Shown: piece after piece, positions 31,101 through 39,263 of the stretch
How the letters are laid out: each line of letters opens with the position of its first letter
Position numbering within the stretch: position 1 is the first letter of the stretch
NCBI RefSeq assembly: GCF_003173355.1
Contig: NZ_QGMY01000002.1
Location: forward strand, 744,001-808,000
Source: Methanospirillum lacunae
Lineage (GTDB): Archaea; Halobacteriota; Methanomicrobia; Methanomicrobiales; Methanospirillaceae
Length of the DNA stretch: 64,000 nt
Reading direction: 5' to 3'
Position numbers and translations under genes: made by a program
The notes under the pieces: model-generated
What the model was told of the DNA's origin: nothing
The model's input: only the letters and a program-made list of their open reading frames with translations
Database searches by the model: none

Positions 31101-31308
31101 CCTTTATTTCATTATAAAATGATATCCCATCCATTTCCGCCATCGAATAATCAGAAATAAATGCATCAGCATTATCAGATAGGAGATGGTCTAATGCTTC
31201 AATTGGTGAGGTATAGGTGACAATGTCAAAATCTCCAAAATCTTTAAGGTATATTTCAAGTAATTCCGTAAATGCAGGTTCGTCATCAACGGCAACTAAT
31301 TTGATCAT
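28168..31308 (-). CDS. Hybrid sensor: receiver-GAF-PAS-PAS-GAF-PAS-HisKA_2 kinase
   Basis: The 1046-residue soluble protein has an N-terminal receiver (D8/D9, D53 in FISDYSMAEMDG), GAF (~140-285), PAS (~290-415), PAS (~425-545), GAF (~550-715), PAS (~715-835) and a kinase core of the HisKA_2 type. The kinase box is LREVHHRVKNNMQII, followed by ATPase motifs IINELLTNSFKHGF, DTGKGLPDGF and SLGMQLIQNL. This core differs from the TRHDILN kinases elsewhere in the window. It forms an operon with the directly adjoining receiver-PAS-PAS gene. TTG/GTG alternatives are not needed; ATG 31308 starts the receiver exactly. Confidence 0.9.
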   Translation of the reverse strand: MIKLVAVDDEPAFTELLEIYLKDFGDFDIVTYTSPIEALDHLLSDNADAFISDYSMAEMDGISFYNEIKARHLNIPFLLLTAYDEKKIILNAMNSGIDFIQFKNTKPSILFTEIAQKIRSAVAKNRAQKEVQKGIKKREYYINIQRELMNRLTCSTTLNQASDTCLSSVKNLLHCQTGSIHLYNPISEKIELLIAHNLPNELLKHFTYGDVYKVINTGQPLYFSAEDSENPLLITGGQIPISGSNNIIGVLSFIFDIHQTVKPDLRDTVELLVSLLGNSILRIKSEELVRNRQEELNELYNAMEELVVVIDMDGAILNINPAVTRTLGYFENELLGEPIHILYPFEIRDSIVFQFLDLTRNGGKIRNAHPFMTKNGVLIPVETRGTIGVWSGHHVLFCISREIGDRLKAEQSLYEYVERLKAILSSSTAQIYMKDASLKYLTANEPFIQFVNVKDQSIYGLTDDDLFSPTVAKQKKEIDLKVISEDSPVYDVEEEFFFNDGTPVWLVSSKIPTHDQTGKITGIVGTSVDITSLVQTRQELQIRDRILSAVSTLAFLLVRNSDWGPLIPQCLSLLGEATEKECAFFSCLTSNDGSLSCRPSYNWWKNNPSDLMRSKILSAINDQIVKNFDILKDSPSIQGTIEINSDDISEESKNTSLFSYIILPINTSVSIPAVLGFIGSNNFKPTPAEIDTLITASGIMGSVIERTQTEELFHKPVDRSLVGIYLVQDNMFMYVNPRMSEILGYPRDSLQMMPFALCFHPDDINMAISRHNRIIETPEAHDDYEIRAITADGRTIFLENLLSQFTFQGRPAVIGSIMDITTRKNSEIELKQSLNEKEILLREVHHRVKNNMQIIVSLLRMQKNMIDDPKIVDILQESKNRILSMAMIHEKLYNTANLESINLLEYLDTLANTIISDFSLKKSLITLDLSCDPTIEMTIDVGIPLGLIINELLTNSFKHGFSKDQQGKISINVSREEEGWINIIYRDTGKGLPDGFVLDNCDSLGMQLIQNLVFQSSGEMTMSSNKGIIVTLKIPINEGFFTKEEN

Positions 31309-31565
31309 GTATTCCCCGGATATGAGATACTTTCGAGGAATAACTCTTATAGTTATTGCCTAATCAACGATTCATAATAGGGGGTACACACAAACATTAG
31401 AAAGAGATTGTACAAACAAGAAATCTATCAAATTATATCGTAAACAATAATTCAAATAAAATAACTCAACAAATTTTATTTTTTGATTAATATATTATAT
31501 AAGACATTTATTTAATCAAGTTATTTAGCGTTAAAATAAATAAAAGTTGATAAAAGGTTCGCTAT

Positions 31566-34500
31566 TTACTCTATGAATGTTCTTCTAAAACTGCCTGAAG
31601 GAAGCACGATTTCAAATTTTACACCGTCCCCTTCTTTCCCTGTTTCCCGAATTAAAATGTCTGTCATAGAGAGGATTTCCCGGACTAGAAAAAGACTTGA
31701 TCCAATTTTTCCTTTAAAATTCCTGTCAAAAATGTGGGTCTTATCGTTATTGCAAATACCTCTTCCATCATCCTCATAGATAATAATGAGAGAATTATTC
31801 ATTGATTCTGAAAATAGTTTGATTTTTTGAACATCTCCTCCATGATCTATCGAATTTTTTATCAGTATAAAAAATACCTGCCGGAGCATCAAATCAGCAT
31901 ATATCTCGATATTATCTTCAATTTGATTAATTATTTCGATATCTGACGACTTAAAAATTAGAGTTATTGAATTGATTAGAGAAGTTATGTTCTGCCATTG
32001 ACAGAGATGAGAGTTATGATTGTTATATTGAACAAAAAAATTGATAATCTTTTCAATTTGATTACCCTCATTATGAGCTAGTTGAATATTTTCATGAATC
32101 ATTTCTAAATTTGATGATTCTAATGATTTTTTTTCGAGAAAATTGATAGTAGCAATTAATGAATCAATATCCTGATTTAATAGACTAATTAAAAGATTAA
32201 ATCTCATATTTAATTCTTTTATCATCGTACCTTGACTTTTTATTCCGGAAATATTACGGAAAAGAGCGGTAACTTCATTTGGTGAACAATATATAACGTA
32301 AATTTCATACCAGTGACGTTGTTTTTCATCATCTAGGAAAAATTCAAAATGTTGCTTTAGATTTGTAGAAATCGCTATATTTATTATTTGTATGATCTGA
32401 TTTGCAAGATGACAGGGTAACAATTCATGAAGGGATTTCCCTTGATCCAATTCTGGATTAGATGAAAATAATGATAATCCTTTGGTTTTATTTTCTAATA
32501 TAACACCTTTCCAGTCAATGGTATAAATTAGATCTGGTATTATCGATATAATAGCAACTTCATTTTCAATTTTTTTTCGAAGAGTTTCTTCAATTCGTTT
32601 TTGTTCTGTAATATCTTTCAGAATATCAAGAGAAATTATGGAATTTTCATATTGAATAAAAAATTTGTGGATAATGGTTATCTTTTCAATACCTTCCTTT
32701 GTAATGAAAGTTACGGGAGGAATAGTTTTATTACCAGATCCAGAAATTATTTTTATAACATTTTTCTTAGATTCTGGAGTTAGGTATTCCAGAAGATTAG
32801 AACCAACCATCTCTTCAGAAGTATAACCTAAAGCGTATAACGCTGAGTTATTAGCAAAAAGAATTTTTCCTTTCTTATGGAGAATTATATATTCCGGAAT
32901 ATTTTGGAGTAGTGTCCAGAAGCGATCTTCACTATCCCATAATTCACGTTCAATATGTTCTTTTTCAGTTATATCATTAATAGTACCAAGCAATGCAGGG
33001 CTTTCCTGGAAGAATATTTGTGATATAAAAAGTTCTAACGTTTTATTTGAACCATCTTTTGTTTTTACATGGATAATATATTTATCCGGGACCTGTTTTC
33101 CTTCCTTTCTTTGACGAGATATTTCTTTTATCCATTCATAGTCAATTGGATCAAGGAATTCTATCATTTTTTTATTATAAATCTCATTATGTGAATAACC
33201 AATAATTTCTGTTAGAGCATCATTCACAAAAACAAAAGAATCATTTTGAAATATGAAAAAACCGGTTTTTATATGTTCTGCAATAGTTCTGAATTTTTCT
33301 TCTTCATTACGTATTCCGGTCTCAGTTTGTCTTTGTTCGGTTATATCGGATGCAATTTCAATTTTTACAAACCTTCCATCAAACCAACGGAATGCCCAAT
33401 CCCGGCAGGAATATACTCTTTTATTATCAGGTTTGGTAGATTCCCATCGATAAACTCCTGTAGGGCCATATTCATCTATTAAATATGAATTCGGACAATA
33501 TGGACAGGGATTGTCATTATCCTTCTGAAAAATCTGGTAACATTTTTTACCGGGAAAATCCCCTACCAGATTTCTTAAGCGGCGGTTTATAAATACAAGT
33601 TCATATGACTCAATATCAACTACATACACAAAATCATCAAGACAATCCAATATTGAAAATAAAAGACCTTGAGACTCTTCAACTAATAATTGAGGCTCTT
33701 CTTTTTCACTGATAGATTGATTTATTTTTAATTGAATTTCCTGATTATTTGTTACTGGATTGATACTTATCTGGTGATGTTTGGTCAAAAATTTTAATAT
33801 TTTATCAGATTCAGCCCATCTTTTATCTAATTGAGTAACGATATCATTGATAATATTGACTTGCTCTAATATTACATTTTTTTCCTGATTTTCATTTTCT
33901 CCACTTGATAAAAGAGAAATGATTGTTAGAGGGTTTCTGATTCCATCATTTAGTATTGCAAGTTGGGCTAGGTTCTGTTTTACCTGTTCAATGGCGATAT
34001 TTCGTTCATTTTCGTATTTATTTTTGGCTGTAACATCCTGCCCCTGGGCTATTGTAGCTATTGGCACATTGCCATCATCTGAAAAAAGTGTGGATGAATT
34101 CCATACTACTGTTTTTATAGTCCCATCAGTATGTTGAATCTGAAGTTCTACTGTCTCCCATCTTACACCTTCAAGGGTAGACTTAATCAACCTCATTGAA
34201 CGATCAACAAGTGAAGGAGGAAAAATAATTTTTAGTGACTTTCCAAGAGCATCTTGACTTGATAATCCAGTAAGTTTTTCAAATGAATGATTACACCGAG
34301 TTATTCTAAAAGCAGAATCCCATACAATAATAGGGACATTTGCGAGGTTAATTAGGTTTTCTAAGAAATTATTCGTTTCTTTAAGTTTCTCTTCATTCGC
34401 CTTGATTTTAGTAATATCCTGAATTACTCCGGTAATTTTTTGGTTTTTACCAAATTCGTCTCTTTGGATAATCGCAACGAGGTGGATAAATTTTTGTGGA

Positions 34501-36143
34501 GATCCATCTACAGGATGAATCATGAGAACTTGATTAAACTCATCAACTTCAATTATTTGTTTACTAAGTAATTGAATGAAATCATCATAATCAGGAATGC
34601 ATTTTTTTATTTTTTCTAATGAAACATCTCCAGCAATTGGGGGATATCCAAAAATTTTTAACGTTTCAGCAGATGCCCAAACAATTTCTGTTTGAAAAGA
34701 ATATTCCCAACAACCAATTTTTCCAATTTTTTGTGCTAAAAGTAATTTTTCTTCATTTATCTTGAGCATTTGCTCACTTACATAAAGATCAGATACTTTT
34801 CGCTTAAGATGTTCTTCACTGAGTGAACATTGATTATACGTTTCAATTAATTCCTGATGTTCTTGTGCAAACTGAGTCTCCAGGTTTTTCCATGCAGATA
34901 TGTCTACTATCAATCCAGAAATCTTATTAAGACATTCATTTCCAAATCCTGATACAACCATACCTTTGATCAGTATCCATTTCCATTCTCCAGTTTTAGT
35001 TTTAATTCGAAATTCATGTTCAAGGACAGTATCTTCCCGATGGATGATATTGTGCATTTTTTTTTCTAATGACTGTATATCCTCTTGATGGACAAGAGAC
35101 TTCCATGATTGGAGATTATTTCCAACTTCATTATAATTGTATCCAAATGCAGCATACCATTTTGGACTAATATCAATCAAATCTTCTGTTATTTGCCAAT
35201 CCCAAAAATCTTCAATTGCAATATCATTAAAAAATGATGTTCTCTTTTCACTATTTTGGTCAACCTTATCGGATTGAGTATTCTGTATTTTAAAAAATTG
35301 AATACCAATAATAGTTTCATTTATATCGAATATTTTTATATTGTATTTTAAATAATTAACATTTAAAAAGAGTTTATCATTTGAGATATCTCCAGTTAGA
35401 ATAACATGTAATAATCGATCCGTCAAATCATTTAAGAATTGCGAATTAAGTTCGGTTAATTTTTTTCCATGAATATTATCAGTTACCTGAGAAAATTTTT
35501 CTTCAAAAGCAGGATTAGATTCTATAATTTTAAAATCAATGGGAAATTTTGACGAATTATAAATTATTTCACATATTATTAATCCATCATTACTTTTTTC
35601 CCAAAACAATTTTATCAGTTGGAGATAATCAATGGTATTGCCTTGGTCATCTAATTTTGATGGCAATGCCTGAAATTCGTTATTGTTACAAATCTGATAA
35701 AATTTTGATAATTCCTTTTCAACTGATTGACGTGCAGATACTGCTTTCCATTCTTTCAATATTCTATCACAGATTTCTGGTAAAGCATTAAGAATCCGTT
35801 CAGTTATAGGGATATATTCAATAAATTGATGTTGGGAGAGGAGATCGGGTAGATCGCTGATATTATTTTGAAGTAAGAAAATAATTGGAATCTTATATAA
35901 TTCAGCATTTTCTCCAAAAAAAGATGATTCTGAATTTAAAAATTTTTCTTCGATATAGATTATATCCGGTGGATCTTCATGAATTACTTGGTATACTTGT
36001 TCTAAAGAGTGAATACATGTGAAGTGAGACTTTTTTTCCCAGGATTCAAATGCCTTCAAGATTAATGGATATAATATTTGAGCATTTTCAATAATTAAAA
36101 TATGGAGATCTTGATCCTCTGCTGGTTCACAATTCATCCTCAT
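31566..36143 (-). CDS. Giant eight-PAS protein with degenerate receiver and kinase ends (putative pseudokinase)
   Basis: The 1525-residue protein has an N-terminal receiver-like domain (~10-140) whose acidic pocket and phosphoacceptor are altered: IIENAQ replaces the DD motif and IIYIEEKF puts Glu at the Asp site. Eight PAS-like domains follow, with a helical DHp-like module between the fourth and fifth. The end resembles the TRHDILN kinases, but the phosphoacceptor segment reads LLNQDIDSL, with Gln where His should be. The ATPase keeps N-box LIKNSIDHGG and G1 EDDGRGIC, while G2 reads GKIGSSLFL instead of GxGL. It may be a scaffold or ligand-responsive partner rather than an active kinase. 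No frameshift is present. Confidence 0.85.
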   Translation of the reverse strand: MRMNCEPAEDQDLHILIIENAQILYPLILKAFESWEKKSHFTCIHSLEQVYQVIHEDPPDIIYIEEKFLNSESSFFGENAELYKIPIIFLLQNNISDLPDLLSQHQFIEYIPITERILNALPEICDRILKEWKAVSARQSVEKELSKFYQICNNNEFQALPSKLDDQGNTIDYLQLIKLFWEKSNDGLIICEIIYNSSKFPIDFKIIESNPAFEEKFSQVTDNIHGKKLTELNSQFLNDLTDRLLHVILTGDISNDKLFLNVNYLKYNIKIFDINETIIGIQFFKIQNTQSDKVDQNSEKRTSFFNDIAIEDFWDWQITEDLIDISPKWYAAFGYNYNEVGNNLQSWKSLVHQEDIQSLEKKMHNIIHREDTVLEHEFRIKTKTGEWKWILIKGMVVSGFGNECLNKISGLIVDISAWKNLETQFAQEHQELIETYNQCSLSEEHLKRKVSDLYVSEQMLKINEEKLLLAQKIGKIGCWEYSFQTEIVWASAETLKIFGYPPIAGDVSLEKIKKCIPDYDDFIQLLSKQIIEVDEFNQVLMIHPVDGSPQKFIHLVAIIQRDEFGKNQKITGVIQDITKIKANEEKLKETNNFLENLINLANVPIIVWDSAFRITRCNHSFEKLTGLSSQDALGKSLKIIFPPSLVDRSMRLIKSTLEGVRWETVELQIQHTDGTIKTVVWNSSTLFSDDGNVPIATIAQGQDVTAKNKYENERNIAIEQVKQNLAQLAILNDGIRNPLTIISLLSSGENENQEKNVILEQVNIINDIVTQLDKRWAESDKILKFLTKHHQISINPVTNNQEIQLKINQSISEKEEPQLLVEESQGLLFSILDCLDDFVYVVDIESYELVFINRRLRNLVGDFPGKKCYQIFQKDNDNPCPYCPNSYLIDEYGPTGVYRWESTKPDNKRVYSCRDWAFRWFDGRFVKIEIASDITEQRQTETGIRNEEEKFRTIAEHIKTGFFIFQNDSFVFVNDALTEIIGYSHNEIYNKKMIEFLDPIDYEWIKEISRQRKEGKQVPDKYIIHVKTKDGSNKTLELFISQIFFQESPALLGTINDITEKEHIERELWDSEDRFWTLLQNIPEYIILHKKGKILFANNSALYALGYTSEEMVGSNLLEYLTPESKKNVIKIISGSGNKTIPPVTFITKEGIEKITIIHKFFIQYENSIISLDILKDITEQKRIEETLRKKIENEVAIISIIPDLIYTIDWKGVILENKTKGLSLFSSNPELDQGKSLHELLPCHLANQIIQIINIAISTNLKQHFEFFLDDEKQRHWYEIYVIYCSPNEVTALFRNISGIKSQGTMIKELNMRFNLLISLLNQDIDSLIATINFLEKKSLESSNLEMIHENIQLAHNEGNQIEKIINFFVQYNNHNSHLCQWQNITSLINSITLIFKSSDIEIINQIEDNIEIYADLMLRQVFFILIKNSIDHGGDVQKIKLFSESMNNSLIIIYEDDGRGICNNDKTHIFDRNFKGKIGSSLFLVREILSMTDILIRETGKEGDGVKFEIVLPSGSFRRTFIE

Positions 36144-36330
36144 ACCTGCTTTTTTTTACAAAAACCCTAAACTAAAGTTATGTTTTGCCTTTAACAATTG
36201 AATTTCCCAAATTTTTTGGTGACCATATATAGACCATTCAATAATCATAATCTTGATTATTAGTACTGCTATCTTAAACTATCGGTAAAAAAATAGAGTG
36301 AAGGTATCGTAAAATCTAGTCTGAAGATAT

Positions 36331-36678
36331 AGAAACAATATCATTGTAAGTTATGTCCCATCCGGGAAAAAATACAACCTAACATATACATTTCTTGTTG
36401 AATCATTTTCTCTTGCAAACTATATTGCAGCCTTCAATGCTGCAATTGTCAATATTGTTCTTCCGACTATCTCTAAAAATTTTTTCCTTTCTTTCCTGGA
36501 CCTTCAAGAGTGGTGTAGACTGTATATGTACTCGTTATGGCTAGGTTTGTTCTGATATTCTGGAAAATATCAAAAATTAATAGATATCTGAAAACATTTT
36601 CCATCAAATTTTTTTCTATTTATACGGGGTTAATTTTCTTTGGATTTCTTACCAATAACCTAAAATTCATTTTGTAAT
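36331..36678 (+). pseudogene. Remnant of an MFS drug-efflux-type transporter (N-terminal part)
   Basis: In one frame, ~36331-36555 reads through SLANYIAAFNAAIVNIVLPT and ISKNF, the first transmembrane helix and IVNVALPTIS-like signature of 14-helix MFS transporters (EmrB/QacA type), and then hits TGA. After a frameshift near 36550, a second frame to a TAA at about 36678 gives GKISKINRYLKTF, matching the loop-2/3 GxLxDrxGRKr motif, then a hydrophobic IYTGLIFFGFLTNN helix. No start codon or downstream helices are left. This is decayed DNA in an 879-base gap. Confidence 0.55.
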
Positions 36679-37022
36679 TATTATGAGTTTTTTCTGATAA
36701 TTGTATTCCTTGTATATCATGAGACAAACTCTACTTATTTATCAGAAAAAATCAATACCTTAAAAATTAATATTGATCGGACTCATTATCTCACAAAAAG
36801 ATTTACAACTTTTCCAATCAGATGAATTAAAAATTATCTCTAATTTTCATCATAATATTTTCTTTTTTTACCTTATCTCACTTTACTGGTGATAAATTGT
36901 CTACTTTTTGGGAATGAATCTACTACTCAATAAAAAATACATGTATATTAAAAGAAGAAGGGCTTTTTTTACTCAAGAAACAGTTTCGAAATTTATTTAG
37001 GTATTTAAGGATACCCATTAAT
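36679..37022. other. AT-rich intergenic stretch
   Basis: Nothing recognisable in these 344 bases beyond very AT-rich sequence. It may contain further decayed MFS sequence, unrecognisable by eye, and the promoter of the exported protein that follows. Confidence 0.4.
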
Positions 37023-37583
37023 ATGAAACTGATAGTACAATCATTAGCATCTATACTTATACTCTTACTCATGATAGAAATGATAATCCCGGTTATGGCA
37101 AACGATGATGGACTAACATATCCATTAAAACCATCACCTTCAATCGGACCTTACGATGATCAAAAATTTTTGAATAATTCTACTGCAATCCTCACAAAAC
37201 TATCTGGAAAAATAATTCCAATTGAAGGGCCTGACCTCCTTAATCTGAAGTCCGAACAGATCCAGTTGTCACGTTTAAATATTAGTCCCGACTTTTATCC
37301 AGAGGCTACGAAAATTAACGCATACTTATTTAAAATCTCGCAGGCCGGTGAAACGTATGGTACTTCAAAAAGGTTGACTGAACATCCTGACACTTTAGGT
37401 AGTCCGGTGTATGATCAATATACAAAAGCCAGAAGTTATTACTCTGATGCAATGGAAATTTGGACAGATATTAAGGATTTATTCCCAAATACAAAGCCAC
37501 CAGTTCTTCCAGATCCAAAACTCCCAATTCATCGTTCCAATGAGAATGGTATACCTTCAGATTCAATTTTTGGAAACAAGTAG
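37023..37583 (+). CDS. Exported protein of unknown function
   Basis: The 186-residue protein has a clear signal peptide (MKLIVQ, then a hydrophobic core to residue ~26, PVMAND). The mature part is polar and proline-rich at both ends, with a tyrosine-containing helical middle (KARSYYSDAMEIWTDIKDLF). No family was recognised. It lies in a region of gene decay, but its frame is intact and codon use is ordinary. Confidence 0.55.
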   Translation: MKLIVQSLASILILLLMIEMIIPVMANDDGLTYPLKPSPSIGPYDDQKFLNNSTAILTKLSGKIIPIEGPDLLNLKSEQIQLSRLNISPDFYPEATKINAYLFKISQAGETYGTSKRLTEHPDTLGSPVYDQYTKARSYYSDAMEIWTDIKDLFPNTKPPVLPDPKLPIHRSNENGIPSDSIFGNK

Positions 37584-37732
37584 ATTATATCAAATAATCT
37601 GAAAGATATAACTCTTCAACACATAATTTTTGTATTATTTACTGACATATCAGTCCTGATCTTTAAAAAATATGGAGATCATTATTATTTTATTCCCAAT
37701 CATCCAAAAGTTAAATATCAAAAAAGAAAGAG

Positions 37733-38392
37733 TTATTTTATACGTGTTGCATTCCAGGTATCTACCTCTTTTTGAGGCTTATTCCCATATGTGTATGTCC
37801 CATTATAATATGAGCCATCATCTGAAAGAATAAACAAAATATTTCCAGATTCATTAAACGTTCCTGTTATCTCTTTTCCATCAGGAGAAACGGTTGCATT
37901 AATAAACCCACTTACTCCCGTTTGATCATCGATTGATTCATAGGTTCCAAATACGAGAGAATCTTTTTTCTGAAGATTTAATGACAGACTGCTAGAATTC
38001 CATGTACCATCAATGTCATTATTACTGTCCATTTTCAAGAACTGTTGGACTTCATCACTATATGCCCATACACCATCAAGGGTTGAATTATCATTAGATA
38101 CATTAAATAATACGTCCCCGGTTTCTGTCCAGGATCCGGTGAGTCTAGATCCATTATTTGTAAGGGTACCATTAATTATTCCATTATCCTTCAGAGAGTT
38201 CGTAAAAGGAACATACGTTCCGGTGACGTTTGTTTTGTTCTGCTCTAAAGTTTCGGTATATAGAAGACTCTCCCATACACCACTCCAGGAAGGCTGTATA
38301 TCTGAACCAGTTTCATTTTTGTCAGCACTTACAATACAAGATGAGAATATCATACAAATAGTCATAATTCCTAAGACCCAATTAAACCTCAT
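37733..38392 (-). CDS. Exported beta-rich repeat protein
   Basis: The 219-residue protein has a signal peptide (hydrophobic residues 5-22, CIVSADK). About five repeats of a short beta motif of the form G-x-W/Y ... N/D-G-T follow, for example DNSTLDGVWAYSDE, NDIDGTWNSSSLSL, GKEITGTFNESGN and GSYYNGTYTYG. Many N-x-S/T sites are present, consistent with an archaeal glycosylated surface protein. The repeats resemble those of small lipocalin-like or adhesin-like domains, but no family is certain. Its start faces the pseudogene region. Confidence 0.6.
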   Translation of the reverse strand: MRFNWVLGIMTICMIFSSCIVSADKNETGSDIQPSWSGVWESLLYTETLEQNKTNVTGTYVPFTNSLKDNGIINGTLTNNGSRLTGSWTETGDVLFNVSNDNSTLDGVWAYSDEVQQFLKMDSNNDIDGTWNSSSLSLNLQKKDSLVFGTYESIDDQTGVSGFINATVSPDGKEITGTFNESGNILFILSDDGSYYNGTYTYGNKPQKEVDTWNATRIK

Positions 38393-38470
38393 GTTTCACT
38401 TCCAATAAGGAATAATCATCCAGCGGGTATAACATTTTTGAATTTGTCAAAGAGTTACACCATATAATAA

Positions 38471-38925
38471 GTTTGTAAAACTAGAAAATTCAGAGATATC
38501 ATCTTTATTGCTAATATCCAGAACCTATCTGGGAAGACAATTGGAACATATGTTCAATCTGTTCTGATTAGTTACCTGAACAACATTTTTAGTATGATCG
38601 GGATGATTAATAAAATCCAGTAAAGAATCCAAAAATTGTTAATTACACCAGTGAAAATGATGTGATACATGATCTTGTATCTTCTAAAATCGATGCAATT
38701 TTATTTCCAGATACAGAAATTGATAAAGTAATTGCTAATGGTACACCGATAATTGCATTAAAACCATATGCATTTTTAGGGTATTCAGGGATAGCTGTTG
38801 AAAAAGAGAATAATACATCTTCTAAATCTCTAGTTAATAATTTAATTGAAATTACTCATGTAATGCATCAAGATAGGACCTTAACATCCATAATCATGAA
38901 TTATTTCAATAATGATTATAGTTAA
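38471..38925 (+). pseudogene. Remnant of a periplasmic solute-binding protein (SBP_bac_3 type)
   Basis: One frame (38471-38610) reads IQNLSGKTIGTYVQSV, the interdomain 'LKGKKIGVQ' element of family-3 solute-binding proteins, and stops at TAA. A second frame from about 38614 to the stop at 38925 continues as NPKIVNYTSENDVIHDLVSS, KIDAILFPDTEI and AFLGYSGIAVEKEN, the C-terminal lobe, so the two halves are joined by a frameshift. The signal peptide and N-terminal lobe are missing. The open piece from GTG 38662 (87 codons) is therefore not an independent gene. The intact double-domain protein at 39264 is a relative. Confidence 0.7.
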
Positions 38926-39263
38926 GAGATGGGATTTTGATATCTCAACTCAACCAGTTCAATGAGACAAAGAGATGAATCTGAATTTCTTCCTTATTTT
39001 CTGACTATTTTATAAATATCCAGACCTTATTTTTTATCGATTATTCCATTAGTCAAAATGTGATGTTTATGAAAATAATCATTCGGTAGAATGTATATTT
39101 GATTTTTAGATTTTATTTATTAGAGAGATTAATAATAAATTTCATACAATTATCATATTTTCGGGTCTGAAGATAGATTCGGACCAACATTTTTTTCCAA
39201 ATCATCTTAAAAAATATTCAATAAATTCGACAGGCCTATATAACTAAACTTCACATACAGATT
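38926..39263. other. Intergenic region, promoter at its end
   Basis: These 338 AT-rich bases have no reading frame of note. Apart from the TATA box at 39237 nothing recognisable was seen. Confidence 0.5.
39237..39243 (+). promoter_or_regulatory. TATA box of the double solute-binding protein gene
   Basis: TATATAA at 39237-39243 is centred 24 bases before ATG 39264, so transcription should start at or within a few bases of the start codon (leaderless mRNA). Confidence 0.55.

Noticed and set aside
28168-36143. A fused or frameshifted pair of genes explaining the very long PAS proteins
   Set aside because: The frames are continuous with ordered domains and normal codon choice throughout, so they are genuine long proteins.
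38662-38925. Independent 87-residue gene starting at GTG
   Set aside because: The similarity to a binding-protein lobe continues upstream of the GTG and across a frameshift, so it is a pseudogene fragment.
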